Of a stretch of DNA of 64,000 bases, positions 28,106 to 37,458 are shown piece by piece. The notes beneath the pieces were generated by a model. That model did no database searches. It was not told the DNA's origin and saw only the letters and a program-made list of their open reading frames with translations. Source of the DNA: Pseudarthrobacter polychromogenes (lineage in GTDB: Bacteria > Actinomycetota > Actinomycetes > Actinomycetales > Micrococcaceae); contig NZ_BMKU01000012.1 of assembly GCF_014644495.1 (NCBI RefSeq), forward strand, positions 61,112-125,111, read 5' to 3'. A program made the translations under genes and the position numbers. Numbering within the stretch: the first letter of the stretch is position 1; every line of letters starts with the position of its first letter.

Positions 28106-30790
28106 TCAGCCCAGCATGGCCCGGCGGGCGCTGTCGGTGCGCTGGGCCGCGTTGCCGATCCGGACATCCGCGGCCAGGATCACTGCACCGGATACGCCGC
28201 ACAGCACGGGGTTGAATTCCACCAGCGCGATTTCCGGGTGGCTGTCCTTGAGCCAGGCAAGCCTGCCGGCCAGGTCCTCAAGGGCGGCCACGTCCACGGC
28301 CGGCAGGCCCTGGTAGCCGAAGAGCTTCCGGGCCGCCCGCGGCCCGCGGATGAAGTCATGCACGTCTGCGGCTGACAGGGGCGGTACCCGGTGCGCCCAG
28401 TCGTCCAGCAGGTTGACGGCGTCCCCGGCCAGGCCGAACGAGATGACCGGGCCCAGGAGCGGGTCCTCGATGGCCCGGAAGGTACAGGCCTGTCCCACCG
28501 GCGCCATGCTCTGCACTTCCAGTGCCGGGTCGCCGTAGCGGGATAGGGTCCGCCGCATCTGCAGGACGTTCAGGCGCAGGGACTCGGCGTCCTGGATATC
28601 CAGGCGGACTCCCCCGAGGTCCAGGCGGTGGCGCAGCGAGGGGTCGGTGGTCTTCAGCGCCACCGGCCAGCCCAGCATGTCCGCCGCCTCAACGGCCTGG
28701 TCCGGGGTGTCGAAGCCAACCGAAGGCAGCACGGTGATGCCGTAGTGGCCCAGGAGGGAGCGGGTGGCCGCCGGGTCCAGCTGCTTGAGCTGCTCCCCCT
28801 TCACGTCGCGGAGGAGGCCCTCCAGCTCGGCCCGCGCGCGCTGCGGATCGCAGCCTTCCGGCTCAACGAAGTGCCCGTGGTCGCGCGAGACCCACTCCGA
28901 GTACCGCACCACGGCGGCGAGCGCGGCCACCGCAGCGCCAGGATTGGAGAAGCAGGGCACGGCCTGCTCCACGGACCCCACCATGCCCTCGACATAGACC
29001 GAGGGATCCAGGATTCCGGTGAACGCGGCCACCACGGGTTTTCCTGCCTTCACCGAGCATTCGGCGAGCACCTCGGCAATGCTGTCCACCGTGAGCCCGC
29101 GGGCGGGCAGCAGTGCCGCGACGGCCCCATGGACGGCGTCGGACTCGAGGGCGGCGAGCAGGGACGAACGCAGGGCGGGGAGGGCAACCGACTGGCCGGC
29201 GTCGAGGTCCACGCCGGTCACCAGCCGGGCAACGTCGAGCCCATGCGACGACGCGCTGTCTGCCACCACTTTTCCCAGGGCCTGGGAGTTGCTGAAGATG
29301 GCCAGCCCGGGCCCGGCGGGCAGCGGCTGGTTGGACACCACCTGCGCCACGTCCACAAGCTGCTCTATGGTCTCCACCCGGATGACCCCTGACTGGCGGA
29401 GCATCGCGTCAAGCGCACCCGCAGGCGCTTGGGTGGTGCGGACGGCGTGGCCGGGCGGCAGCCGCAGCCCCATGGCATCGGACTTGGCCACAATGACCGG
29501 CTTGATGCGCGCCAGGCGCCGGGCCAGCCGGGAAAACTTGCGCGGGTTGCCGATCGATTCCAGGTACAGGCCCACGGCGGAGGTGTCGGCGTCGTCCTCC
29601 CAGTACTGCATCATGTCGTTGCCCGACACGTCCGCGCGGTTCCCGGCGGAGAGAAAGGTGGACAGTCCCAGCCGGCGCCTGCTGGAAGCGGCGTAGAGCG
29701 AAACGCCGATGGCCGCTGACTGGGAGAACAGCCCAAGCCCGCCGCGCAGCGCCAGCGCGGGCGCCATCGAGGCGTTCAGCGACACGGCCGGGTGGGTGTT
29801 CACGATCCCCAGGGACGCCGGCCCAATCACCCGCATCCCGTTGGCGCGTGCCTGTCGCACCAGGTCGCGCTGCCTCATGAGGCCGCGTTCGCCGTCGTCC
29901 GCGAAGCCTGCTGAGGCGATTACCAGGCCCTTAACCCCTGCCGCCGCACAGTCTGCGACGACGGCGGGCACTTCCTCGTAAGGGACGGCAACAACGGCCA
30001 GCTGCACAGGTTCAGGGACCTCTGAGAGCCTGCCGAAGGAGATCATGCCGGCCAATTCCAGGGCCTCGGGATTGATGGCAAACACGGGCCCCGGGAAGCC
30101 GCCTTCGATGATGTGCTCCAGGAGCTGGTAGCCCACCGTCCCCCACTTGCGGCTCGCCCCGATGACGGCAATGGACGACGGCGTCAGCAGGTCGCGGACA
30201 CTCCTCGCCTCCGCGCGGTGCTCGCGGGATTCCATCACCGCCCGGGATTTTTCGGTGGGGTCGATGTTGAACTCAAGGCTGACGACGCCGTCGTCGAAAT
30301 GCCGTTTGACGTCATAGCCGGCGTCGGAAAAGACCATCAGCATCTTGCGGTTCTCCGGCAGCACCTCCGCGCTGAAGCGGCGGATCCCGTTCTCGTGGGC
30401 GGCGGCGGCGAGGTGTTCGAGCAGGATGGAGCCGATGCCCCTCCCCTGGTGCGAATCGGCGATGTTGAACGCCACTTCGGCTTCGGTGGGGTCGTCCAGC
30501 CGGTCATACCGGCCGATCCCTACGATTTCACCGCCGATGGTGATGACGAACGCCACCCGGTCCCGGTAGTCCACCTCGGTGAACCGCTTGAGCTCCTTGC
30601 TGGAAAGCTTGGCCTTGAAGGCAAAGAAGCGCATGTAGATTGAGTTCTGCGACTGTCCCATATGGAACTTCTGGACAGCGTCCGCGTCCGCGGGGTGGAT
30701 GGGGCGCAGATGTGCCGTCCCGCCGTCCCGCAGCACGACATCGGCTTCCCAATGTTCCGGATATTCGCCGTCCACGGGCTGTTCCACCAT
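28106..30790 (-). CDS. GNAT acetyltransferase fused to an ADP-forming acyl-CoA synthetase (Pat-like)
   Basis: An 894-residue fusion. An N-terminal GNAT domain (about 15-175) has the acetyl-CoA loop QGRGIGSILLEHL. A CoA-binding domain follows (SIAVIGASRKWGTVGYQLL), then two ligase-CoA regions and a C-terminal ATP-grasp domain (about 680-890, WPVALKTTDPSLRHRLDLGG). This is the reverse of Salmonella Pat/E. coli PatZ, where GNAT is C-terminal. Such proteins acetylate lysines, for example of acetyl-CoA synthetase, while the synthetase part often acts as a sensor. It is divergent from topoisomerase IV subunit A, 88 bases away. Confidence 0.9.
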   Translation of the reverse strand: MVEQPVDGEYPEHWEADVVLRDGGTAHLRPIHPADADAVQKFHMGQSQNSIYMRFFAFKAKLSSKELKRFTEVDYRDRVAFVITIGGEIVGIGRYDRLDDPTEAEVAFNIADSHQGRGIGSILLEHLAAAAHENGIRRFSAEVLPENRKMLMVFSDAGYDVKRHFDDGVVSLEFNIDPTEKSRAVMESREHRAEARSVRDLLTPSSIAVIGASRKWGTVGYQLLEHIIEGGFPGPVFAINPEALELAGMISFGRLSEVPEPVQLAVVAVPYEEVPAVVADCAAAGVKGLVIASAGFADDGERGLMRQRDLVRQARANGMRVIGPASLGIVNTHPAVSLNASMAPALALRGGLGLFSQSAAIGVSLYAASSRRRLGLSTFLSAGNRADVSGNDMMQYWEDDADTSAVGLYLESIGNPRKFSRLARRLARIKPVIVAKSDAMGLRLPPGHAVRTTQAPAGALDAMLRQSGVIRVETIEQLVDVAQVVSNQPLPAGPGLAIFSNSQALGKVVADSASSHGLDVARLVTGVDLDAGQSVALPALRSSLLAALESDAVHGAVAALLPARGLTVDSIAEVLAECSVKAGKPVVAAFTGILDPSVYVEGMVGSVEQAVPCFSNPGAAVAALAAVVRYSEWVSRDHGHFVEPEGCDPQRARAELEGLLRDVKGEQLKQLDPAATRSLLGHYGITVLPSVGFDTPDQAVEAADMLGWPVALKTTDPSLRHRLDLGGVRLDIQDAESLRLNVLQMRRTLSRYGDPALEVQSMAPVGQACTFRAIEDPLLGPVISFGLAGDAVNLLDDWAHRVPPLSAADVHDFIRGPRAARKLFGYQGLPAVDVAALEDLAGRLAWLKDSHPEIALVEFNPVLCGVSGAVILAADVRIGNAAQRTDSARRAMLG

Positions 30791-30878
30791 AGGCTTAGCC
30801 TAGCCAAAAACTCCCGCAGCACTGCCGCTTGCGCCCAACAAACCATTGCACCGCTCTGCAGAAGGATCCACCAACCCC

Positions 30879-33395
30879 ATGGCCCGCCGCCAAAGTTCAG
30901 CCCCTCCCGAAGACACCACCCCCTACACGGAGAACATCGTGGACATCGATGTCACCTCCGAAATGGAAGGTTCCTTCCTGGAGTACGCGTATTCGGTGAT
31001 CTACTCCCGGGCGCTTCCGGACGCCCGCGACGGGCTCAAGCCGGTGCAGCGGCGCATCCTCTACATGATGAGCGACATGGGCCTGCGCCCGGACCGCGGC
31101 CATGTGAAAAGCGCCCGCGTGGTGGGCGAGGTCATGGGCAAGCTGCACCCGCACGGCGACACCGCCATCTACGACGCCATGGTGCGCATGGCCCAGGACT
31201 TCTCGCTGCGGCTGCCCCTGATTGACGGGCACGGCAACTTCGGATCGCTCGACGACGGCCCTGCGGCTCCGCGGTACACGGAAGCGCGGCTCGCGGCGGC
31301 TGCCCTGACGCTCACCAACCACCTCGACGAAGACGTGGTGGACTTCGTTCCAAACTATGACAACCAGCTGACCCAGCCGGACGTCCTTCCGGCCGCGTTC
31401 CCCAACCTGCTGGTCAACGGCGCCACCGGCATTGCCGTGGGCATGGCCACCAACATGGCCCCGCACAACCTGGTGGAAGTCATTTCCGCCGCGCGGCACC
31501 TGATTGCCCACCCGGACGCCACACTGGATGACATCATGCGGTTCGTGCCCGGCCCGGACCTGCCCAGCGGCGGGCGGATCGTGGGGCTGGACGGCATCCG
31601 CGACGCCTACGCCACGGGACGGGGGTCCTTCAAGACGCGGGCCAAGGTGGAGGTGGAACAGCTGTCCGCGCGGCGGACCGGCCTGGTGGTCACCGAGCTC
31701 CCCTACATGGTGGGCCCGGAAAAGGTCATCGAGAAGATCAAGGACGCCGTCAACGCCAAGAAGCTGACCGGCATCAGCGACATCGTGGACCTGACGGACC
31801 GCAAGCACGGCCTGCGCCTGGTCATCGAACTCAAGAACGGCTTCAACCCCAACGCGGTGCTCCAGCAGCTGTACCGCTACTCGCCGATGGAGGACTCTTT
31901 CGGCATCAACAACGTCACCCTGGTGGACGGACAGCCACAGACCCTGGGCCTGGTGCAGCTGCTGTCTGTCTACGTCAACCACAGGATCGACGTTGTCCGC
32001 CGCCGGACCGTGTTCCGGCTGGGCAAGAAGAAGGACCGCCTCCACCTGGTGGAGGGCCTCCTCATCGCCATTGTGGACATTGACGAGGTCATCCAGATCA
32101 TCCGCTCCTCCGATGAGGCAGCCGCCGCCCGGGCCCGGCTGATGTCCATCTACGACCTCACGGAGATCCAGGCGAACTACATCCTGGAGCTCCGGCTGCG
32201 CCAGCTGACCAAGTACTCCCGGATCGAGCTGGAGAAGGAGCAGGACGAGCTGCGCCGCGAGATCGCGGAGCTCGAGGCGATCCTGGGCTCCGAGGAGCGG
32301 CTCCGGACCCTGGTGTCCGACGAGCTGGGAGAGATTGCCGAGGAGCACGGCACTCCGCGGCGCACCGTCCTCCTCGAATCCGAAGCCGTGGCGCCCACCG
32401 TGGCCGCCGACCTTGCCCTGGCCGCCGGGAAAAAGGGCAAGGCGGCGCCGCTCGCCCTGGAAATCGCCGACGACCCCTGCTGGGCCATCCTGACCGCCTC
32501 CGGACAGGTGGCCCGCACCAGCAACCAGGAGCCGCTGGCGGAGGCGGGCCCCCGGGCAAAACACGATGTGTTCACGTCCGTGGTCAAGACCTCCGCACGG
32601 GGCGAGATCGCGGCGGTCACCTCCCTGGGGCGGATGCTGCGCCTCCAGGTGATGGACATGCCGGTGCTGCCGCCCATGTCCGGCCTGCCCAACCTCGCCG
32701 GCGGGGTTCCGGCCAGGGATTTCCTCACCCTGCTCAAGGGGGAAACCCTGGTGGCGTTCGTGCCGCTGGACGAAGTGCTGGCCATCGGCACATCCCAGGG
32801 CGTGGTGAAGCGGGTGCAGCCGGACTACCCGCTGAACCGGGAAGACTGGGACGTCATAGCCCTCAAGGACAAGGACTTCGTGGTCAATGTGGCACCGGCG
32901 GGAGCAGATGATGCTGAGCTGGTGTTCCTGACCAGCCAGGCCCAGCTGCTGAAGTTCGGAGCCGCAAGCGTGCGCCCCCAGGGGCGGACGGCCGGCGGCA
33001 TGGCGGGAATCAAGCTGGCCGCCGGTGACCGGGTGCTGTACTTCGGCGCGGTCCAGCCCACGGACGAGGCCGCAGTGGTGGTGACCATCGCCGGGACAAC
33101 GGGAGCCCTTCCCGGGACCGCCCCCGGCACGGCCAAGGTCACGGCGTTCTCCGAGTACCCCGTGAAGGGCCGTGCAACCGCCGGCGTGCGGGCACACCGC
33201 TTCCTGAAGGGAGAGGACACGCTGCTGCTGGCCTGGGCGGGGCACGGACCGGCCAAGGCCGCCTCAGCCGCGGGGGTTGCCAGGTCCCTGCCGCAGGAGC
33301 ACGGCCGGCGGGATGGCTCCGGCGTCCCGTTGTCGCAGCCGGTGGACGTGGTGGGTCCCGCCATGGCGTGGCCTGATCCCGGCCAGACTGCCTGA
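30879..33395 (+). CDS. parC: DNA topoisomerase IV subunit A (ParC/GyrA family)
   Basis: An 838-residue type IIA topoisomerase A subunit that breaks and rejoins DNA. The winged-helix and tower regions are complete, with catalytic Tyr133 in PAAPRYTEARL and the quinolone-region block KSARVVGEVMGKLHPHGDTAIYD. The C-terminal beta-pinwheel lacks the GyrA-box sequence QRRGGKG, supporting topoisomerase IV rather than gyrase. The partner parE lies 8.5 kb away. The start MARRQSSAPP at 30879 is preferred over an in-frame ATG at 30846; the nearest purine-rich site is weak and distant. Confidence 0.9.
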   Translation: MARRQSSAPPEDTTPYTENIVDIDVTSEMEGSFLEYAYSVIYSRALPDARDGLKPVQRRILYMMSDMGLRPDRGHVKSARVVGEVMGKLHPHGDTAIYDAMVRMAQDFSLRLPLIDGHGNFGSLDDGPAAPRYTEARLAAAALTLTNHLDEDVVDFVPNYDNQLTQPDVLPAAFPNLLVNGATGIAVGMATNMAPHNLVEVISAARHLIAHPDATLDDIMRFVPGPDLPSGGRIVGLDGIRDAYATGRGSFKTRAKVEVEQLSARRTGLVVTELPYMVGPEKVIEKIKDAVNAKKLTGISDIVDLTDRKHGLRLVIELKNGFNPNAVLQQLYRYSPMEDSFGINNVTLVDGQPQTLGLVQLLSVYVNHRIDVVRRRTVFRLGKKKDRLHLVEGLLIAIVDIDEVIQIIRSSDEAAAARARLMSIYDLTEIQANYILELRLRQLTKYSRIELEKEQDELRREIAELEAILGSEERLRTLVSDELGEIAEEHGTPRRTVLLESEAVAPTVAADLALAAGKKGKAAPLALEIADDPCWAILTASGQVARTSNQEPLAEAGPRAKHDVFTSVVKTSARGEIAAVTSLGRMLRLQVMDMPVLPPMSGLPNLAGGVPARDFLTLLKGETLVAFVPLDEVLAIGTSQGVVKRVQPDYPLNREDWDVIALKDKDFVVNVAPAGADDAELVFLTSQAQLLKFGAASVRPQGRTAGGMAGIKLAAGDRVLYFGAVQPTDEAAVVVTIAGTTGALPGTAPGTAKVTAFSEYPVKGRATAGVRAHRFLKGEDTLLLAWAGHGPAKAASAAGVARSLPQEHGRRDGSGVPLSQPVDVVGPAMAWPDPGQTA

Positions 33396-33402
33396 TCCGG
33401 CC

Positions 33403-33408
33403 TAGACT
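33403..33408 (+). promoter_or_regulatory. Candidate -10 for leaderless dinB-like mRNA
   Basis: TAGACT lies 6 bases before the ATG at 33415, in the 19-base gap after parC. There is no Shine-Dalgarno site in the gap. It forms part of an imperfect direct repeat with the last codons of parC. Confidence 0.45.
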
Positions 33409-33414
33409 GCATGC

Positions 33415-33933
33415 ATGCCTATCGTTCCTGATGAGAAGGACTGGACCTGGGTCCTGACGCGTCCCTGCCCGGAATGCTCGTTCGACGCCGCAACGGTGAC
33501 CCCGTCCACCGTCCCGGGGAGCATCGACAACATGCTGCCCCGCTGGCGTGCCGTCCTGCGCAGGCCGGACGTGGCCGAGCGCCCCAATGAGCGCACCTGG
33601 TCCGCGCTGGAGTATTCCTGCCACGTCCGGGACGTCTTCAGCCTTTTCGACCAGCGGCTGAACCTCATGCTCGAATCGGATGACGCACGGTTCGAGAACT
33701 GGGACCAGGACCAGACGGCCATCGACAAGGATTACGCCAACGCGGATCCGGCAGTGGTCAGCGCAGAGCTGACGGCTGAGGGAAAGCAGGCGGCGGAGTC
33801 CTTTGCCCGGGTCCGCGAATCAGAATGGGCACGGACAGGGCTGCGCAGCAACGGCTCGGAGTTCACCGTCCTGACGCTGGCCCAGTACTTCCTGCACGAC
33901 GTCGTCCACCACCTTCACGACGTGGACGGCTGA
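33415..33933 (+). CDS. DinB-family protein
   Basis: A 172-residue four-helix-bundle protein of the DinB/YfiT superfamily. Putative metal His are in YSCHVRDVFSLFDQRL and in the C-terminal block YFLHDVVHHLHDVDG. DinB-fold proteins include mycothiol-dependent transferases in actinobacteria, and the mycothione reductase in this window shows that the thiol is present. The substrate is unknown. Its last 19 bases overlap the convergent cydDC gene. Confidence 0.85.
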   Translation: MPIVPDEKDWTWVLTRPCPECSFDAATVTPSTVPGSIDNMLPRWRAVLRRPDVAERPNERTWSALEYSCHVRDVFSLFDQRLNLMLESDDARFENWDQDQTAIDKDYANADPAVVSAELTAEGKQAAESFARVRESEWARTGLRSNGSEFTVLTLAQYFLHDVVHHLHDVDG

Positions 33934-36900
33934 CCCTCCGCCACCGCGGCATACGCCGGTGCGCCGTTGTGTCCGCTGCCTCCGGCGTTCCCGGATCCGG
34001 CCAGCACCAGCCTCGCATCCTCAGGATGGATATCAGCCGGGTTGTGGGTCACCAGCACCACGGTCCGGTTGCCGAGTCCCGCGCGCAGGTCGGCCAGCAT
34101 GGCCTCTGCCGATTCAGCATCCAGGTGCGCTGTTGGCTCATCCAGCAGGATCACCTCCGCTCCCGTCATCAGCGTGCGCGCCACGGCCAGGCGCTGGCGC
34201 TCTCCCCCGCTCAGGAAGGCCCCGCCCGGACCGATCCTGGTGTCCAGGCCGGCCGGCAGGCGCTCCACCAGGCCCGCCAGCCCCACGGACTCCAGCACCT
34301 CCATCAGCTCGCCGACTCCGGCCGGGCCGTTCGCGGGGGGCCTGCCCAGCAGCAGGTTGCCGCGGATGGTCGAGTCAAAAAGGTGGGCTTCCTGCGGACA
34401 CCAGGCGGCCCGGCCGGTCACCCGGGCTGCCCCGGCTACTGCAGGGAGGAATCCCAGCAGGACCGAGAGCAGGGTGGACTTTCCGGAACCGGACGGTCCG
34501 GTGACGGCCAGCCACCGGCCTGGCTCCGCAACGGCGTTGATCCCGGAAAACACCGGAGCACCGCCCGGCCACGCCGCCGCGAGGTCAACGAGTTCGACGC
34601 CGGGAGCACCGTCGCGGCGGGCCGGCACCGTGTGCAGGCCGTCGGCTGGGGAACCGTCGGGGCCTGCAGTGGCGGCATCCAGGGCGCCCGAGGCGGACAC
34701 GCGCCGCATGACTGTCCGTAGCGCTGGGAACTGGCGCACCGCCGTCGTCATGGCTGCGTAGGGCTCCACCAGTGCGAGGAGCATCAGCACCACCACCGCC
34801 GCCGTCGCCGGGGCAAGCCGGCCGCCGAGCACGGCGGGAGCGGCCAGCCAGGCAGCTGCGAAGGCAGCCGCGCAGCAGGAGGCTGTGGTGACAGCGTGTC
34901 CCAGGCCGTCTGCCCACGCTGACCGCTGGGAAGCGCGGGTGGCGCTGCGGTCCTGGGCGCGCAGTCCGGCCAGCACCGGGGCGGCGACGCCGTTGGCGTG
35001 GAGTTCGGCGCGTGCATCGAGGGCTGCGGAAATCCGGCGCAGGACCCCGGACCTCAGGACCTGCTCGACACTGGCTGACTTCCGGTCGGCCCACAGCGCC
35101 ACGGCCGGGGCCAGGAGCAGGCTGGCTGCGGCGGCGGCCAGGACGGCCGGGACGGCGTCCGGCACCAGCAGCCAGGTGGTGGCCAGGGCCAGGGCGGAGA
35201 CAGCGAGCGCCGTCACCGGCGGCAGCGCAACCCTTGGCAGGAGGTCGCGGACGGTATCGACGTCGTCGATGACCGTCCCCAGGACGTTGCCGCCCTGCAG
35301 CAGCCGGCGGAGGGCGAGGGCCCTGCGGCTCAGGGACTCCCAGAGCCGCCCGCGGAGGCGGGTGAGGGCGGCAAACACCGCATCGTGGAGCAGGAGCCGC
35401 TCGCAGTAGCGGAGCACGGCCCGCCCGATCCCGAAGAACCGCACGCCAACAATAGCTGTCAGCAGGTACAGGATGGGCGGCTGCTCGCTGGCCCGGATGA
35501 TCAGCCAGCCGGACAGGCCGGACAGGGCGACGGCGAAGACGGCCGCCAGGGTGCCCACGACGGCAGCCGCTGCAAACTTGCCGCGGACCGGCGCCAGGAG
35601 CGCCGCGAGGAGCCGGGCCGTATGGCGGGTGCCTGCGGCCCCGCTGGCGGGCGCACCGGCACCGGCACCGGCACCGGCAGCAGCGGGGGCCGGCCAGGCG
35701 TCTGCTGCGACGTCCACGCCACCCCCTGGTTTCGGCCCGGCCTTCTGCAACGCGGCCTGCCCCGGCGCTGCGGCTGTGGCCAGCACCCCGGCCCGCACGC
35801 CTGGTTCCCCTGCCCGGGCAGGCTCTGCCTGGACTGGCTCTGCGTGGACTGGCTCTGCGTGCGCAGCCACCGGCACCAGATGGTCGGCAAGGTTGCGGGT
35901 GCGTCCGTTGTGCGCCACGAGGATCACGGTGACGCGTCCGCGCAGGTGGCGGATCGCGTCTTCCACCACCATGGCCGAGACGTCGTCCAGGTGCGCGGTG
36001 GGCTCATCGAGCAGCAGCACTGTGGCTCCTGCCTCGATCCGGGCCAGTCCCCTGGCCAGTGCCACCCTCCGCAGCTCCCCGGGGCTCAGCTCGGCGGGGT
36101 GCTGGTGTGCCAGATGGCCGGCAGCGGCGCGGGCCAGGCATGAGCGTGCGGCGGCTTCCACGCCGGCGTGGCCGCGGGCGCCCTCGATATCCCCGGAGAG
36201 GTACAGCAGCACCTCGTCCAGGACAGTTTCGGCGAGCATGACCGGATGCTGCGGCACCCAGGCCAGCGCACTGCGGTCGATGCCCTGGAGGGTGCCGGTG
36301 ACCGTGGTGCCGGCTCCGTCCCCGATGGTTCCCGCCAGCACACCGAGGACTGTGCTCTTTCCTGCGCCGCTGGCTCCGTCCAGGGCGGTGATCCTGCCTT
36401 GCGGCGCGGTGAAGGTGAGCGGGCCGACGGCGGGGCCCGACCTTCCGCTGTAGTCCACGGTCAGGTCCGTGACGGAGACGGGGCCACCGGGCCGTCCCGC
36501 CCTGGTTGCCGGAAGCGGCCGGGGTTCGGGGGCCTCCGTGACCGCGGTGGTTTCCGCGAGGGCCACCCGCCCGTCGTCGCTGGCATGGTGGGCGGTGCCC
36601 AGTTCACGCAGCGGGAGATAGCAGTCCGGGGCCAGGATCAGTGCCAGCAGGCCGGCCTCGAGCGGCATGTCCCCGTGCACCAGCCGGACGCCGATGAACA
36701 CCGCCACGACCGCCACGGAGATGGTGGCGATCAGTTCCAGTGCCAGCGCCGAGAGGAATGCGGTGCGCAGGGTGCCCATTGTGCGGGTGCGGTATTCCTC
36801 GGAGATCTCTTCGAGGGCCTTGCGATGCGCCGTGGCGCGTCCGAGCCCCACCAGGACCGGCAGGCCTTTTGCCAGCTCCAGCATGTGGGCGGACAGCCTG

Positions 36901-37457
36901 CCAAGGGCCGCCTGCGCTTCACGGACGTTGTCTTCGGTGTACCGGCCGATGAGTACCATGAACAGCGGCACCAGCGGTACCGTCAGGACAATTACCACCG
37001 CGCTGACCCAGTCCGCAAAGAGGATCCGTGCTCCCAGCAGCAGCGGGATCACCGCGCAGTTGACCAGTGCCGGGAGGAACTGGGTGTAGTAGTTGTCCAG
37101 CGCATCCAGTCCACGGGTTGCCAGGACGGCGAGCCCGCCGTCGGCAGGGCCGGTTCCCCTGGCGCCGTTGCGCAGCGACCGTTCGAGCAGCCCGGCACGC
37201 AGCTCCTCCTTGATGCCAAGGGCCGCCCGCCGGGCAGCGACGGCCTGTGCCCAGACGGTCAGTGACCGCAGCACGACGCCGGCCAGTCCCAGGGCAACCT
37301 GGCCTGCCCAGTCCGGGTCCCCCGCCACCAGTCCGGCCAGTACCGAGGCAACGGCCTGGCCCATCAGGACAAGTGACAGGGCCTTCAGGGCTGCCAGCAG
37401 TCCCAGCAGGTAGACGGCGGACCGGGTGGCCGGACCGGGAGGGAAACTTGGCCGCAT
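33915..37457 (-). CDS. cydDC: Fused thiol-reductant ABC exporter CydD-CydC
   Basis: A 1180-residue fusion of both subunits of the exporter needed for cytochrome bd assembly. The CydD half has a membrane domain (about 1-310) and an NBD with GASGAGKST, LSPGE and LLLDEPTAHLD. An Ala/Pro/Gly-rich linker (about 526-606) with DNA repeats follows. The CydC half has a second membrane domain and an NBD with GPSGSGKST, LSGGERQRLAVART and ILLDEPTAHLD. Both H-loops are intact (AHN, THN). The ATG at 37457 (MRPSFPPGP) lies one base after the cydB stop; the longer open frame runs back into cydB. Last gene of the cydABDC operon. Confidence 0.94.
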   Translation of the reverse strand: MRPSFPPGPATRSAVYLLGLLAALKALSLVLMGQAVASVLAGLVAGDPDWAGQVALGLAGVVLRSLTVWAQAVAARRAALGIKEELRAGLLERSLRNGARGTGPADGGLAVLATRGLDALDNYYTQFLPALVNCAVIPLLLGARILFADWVSAVVIVLTVPLVPLFMVLIGRYTEDNVREAQAALGRLSAHMLELAKGLPVLVGLGRATAHRKALEEISEEYRTRTMGTLRTAFLSALALELIATISVAVVAVFIGVRLVHGDMPLEAGLLALILAPDCYLPLRELGTAHHASDDGRVALAETTAVTEAPEPRPLPATRAGRPGGPVSVTDLTVDYSGRSGPAVGPLTFTAPQGRITALDGASGAGKSTVLGVLAGTIGDGAGTTVTGTLQGIDRSALAWVPQHPVMLAETVLDEVLLYLSGDIEGARGHAGVEAAARSCLARAAAGHLAHQHPAELSPGELRRVALARGLARIEAGATVLLLDEPTAHLDDVSAMVVEDAIRHLRGRVTVILVAHNGRTRNLADHLVPVAAHAEPVHAEPVQAEPARAGEPGVRAGVLATAAAPGQAALQKAGPKPGGGVDVAADAWPAPAAAGAGAGAGAPASGAAGTRHTARLLAALLAPVRGKFAAAAVVGTLAAVFAVALSGLSGWLIIRASEQPPILYLLTAIVGVRFFGIGRAVLRYCERLLLHDAVFAALTRLRGRLWESLSRRALALRRLLQGGNVLGTVIDDVDTVRDLLPRVALPPVTALAVSALALATTWLLVPDAVPAVLAAAAASLLLAPAVALWADRKSASVEQVLRSGVLRRISAALDARAELHANGVAAPVLAGLRAQDRSATRASQRSAWADGLGHAVTTASCCAAAFAAAWLAAPAVLGGRLAPATAAVVVLMLLALVEPYAAMTTAVRQFPALRTVMRRVSASGALDAATAGPDGSPADGLHTVPARRDGAPGVELVDLAAAWPGGAPVFSGINAVAEPGRWLAVTGPSGSGKSTLLSVLLGFLPAVAGAARVTGRAAWCPQEAHLFDSTIRGNLLLGRPPANGPAGVGELMEVLESVGLAGLVERLPAGLDTRIGPGGAFLSGGERQRLAVARTLMTGAEVILLDEPTAHLDAESAEAMLADLRAGLGNRTVVLVTHNPADIHPEDARLVLAGSGNAGGSGHNGAPAYAAVAEGQPSTS
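35652..35680. repeat. Hexanucleotide (GCACCG-type) microsatellite in the cydDC linker
   Basis: About four to five tandem copies of a 6-base unit encode the Gly-Ala run in the linker between CydD and CydC. The length is in multiples of three, so slippage would change linker length without a frameshift. Confidence 0.65.
35821..35860. repeat. 15-bp tandem repeat in the cydDC linker
   Basis: A 15-base unit beginning GGCTCTGCGTGGACT is repeated about 2.7 times and encodes the repeated residues Ala-Glu-Pro-Val-His/Gln in the linker. It stays in frame. Confidence 0.7.
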
Positions 37458-37458
37458 G

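Noticed and set aside
30897..33245. A 782-codon open frame on the strand opposite parC
   Set aside because: The plus strand encodes a complete topoisomerase subunit; long antisense frames are expected in high-GC DNA because stop codons are rare. The translation is His/Gly/Arg/Val-rich with no family motif.
36168..37265. Long plus-strand frames across cydDC, with Gly/Gln/Arg-rich translation
   Set aside because: The minus strand encodes intact CydD motifs; the plus frames contain no recognisable domain.
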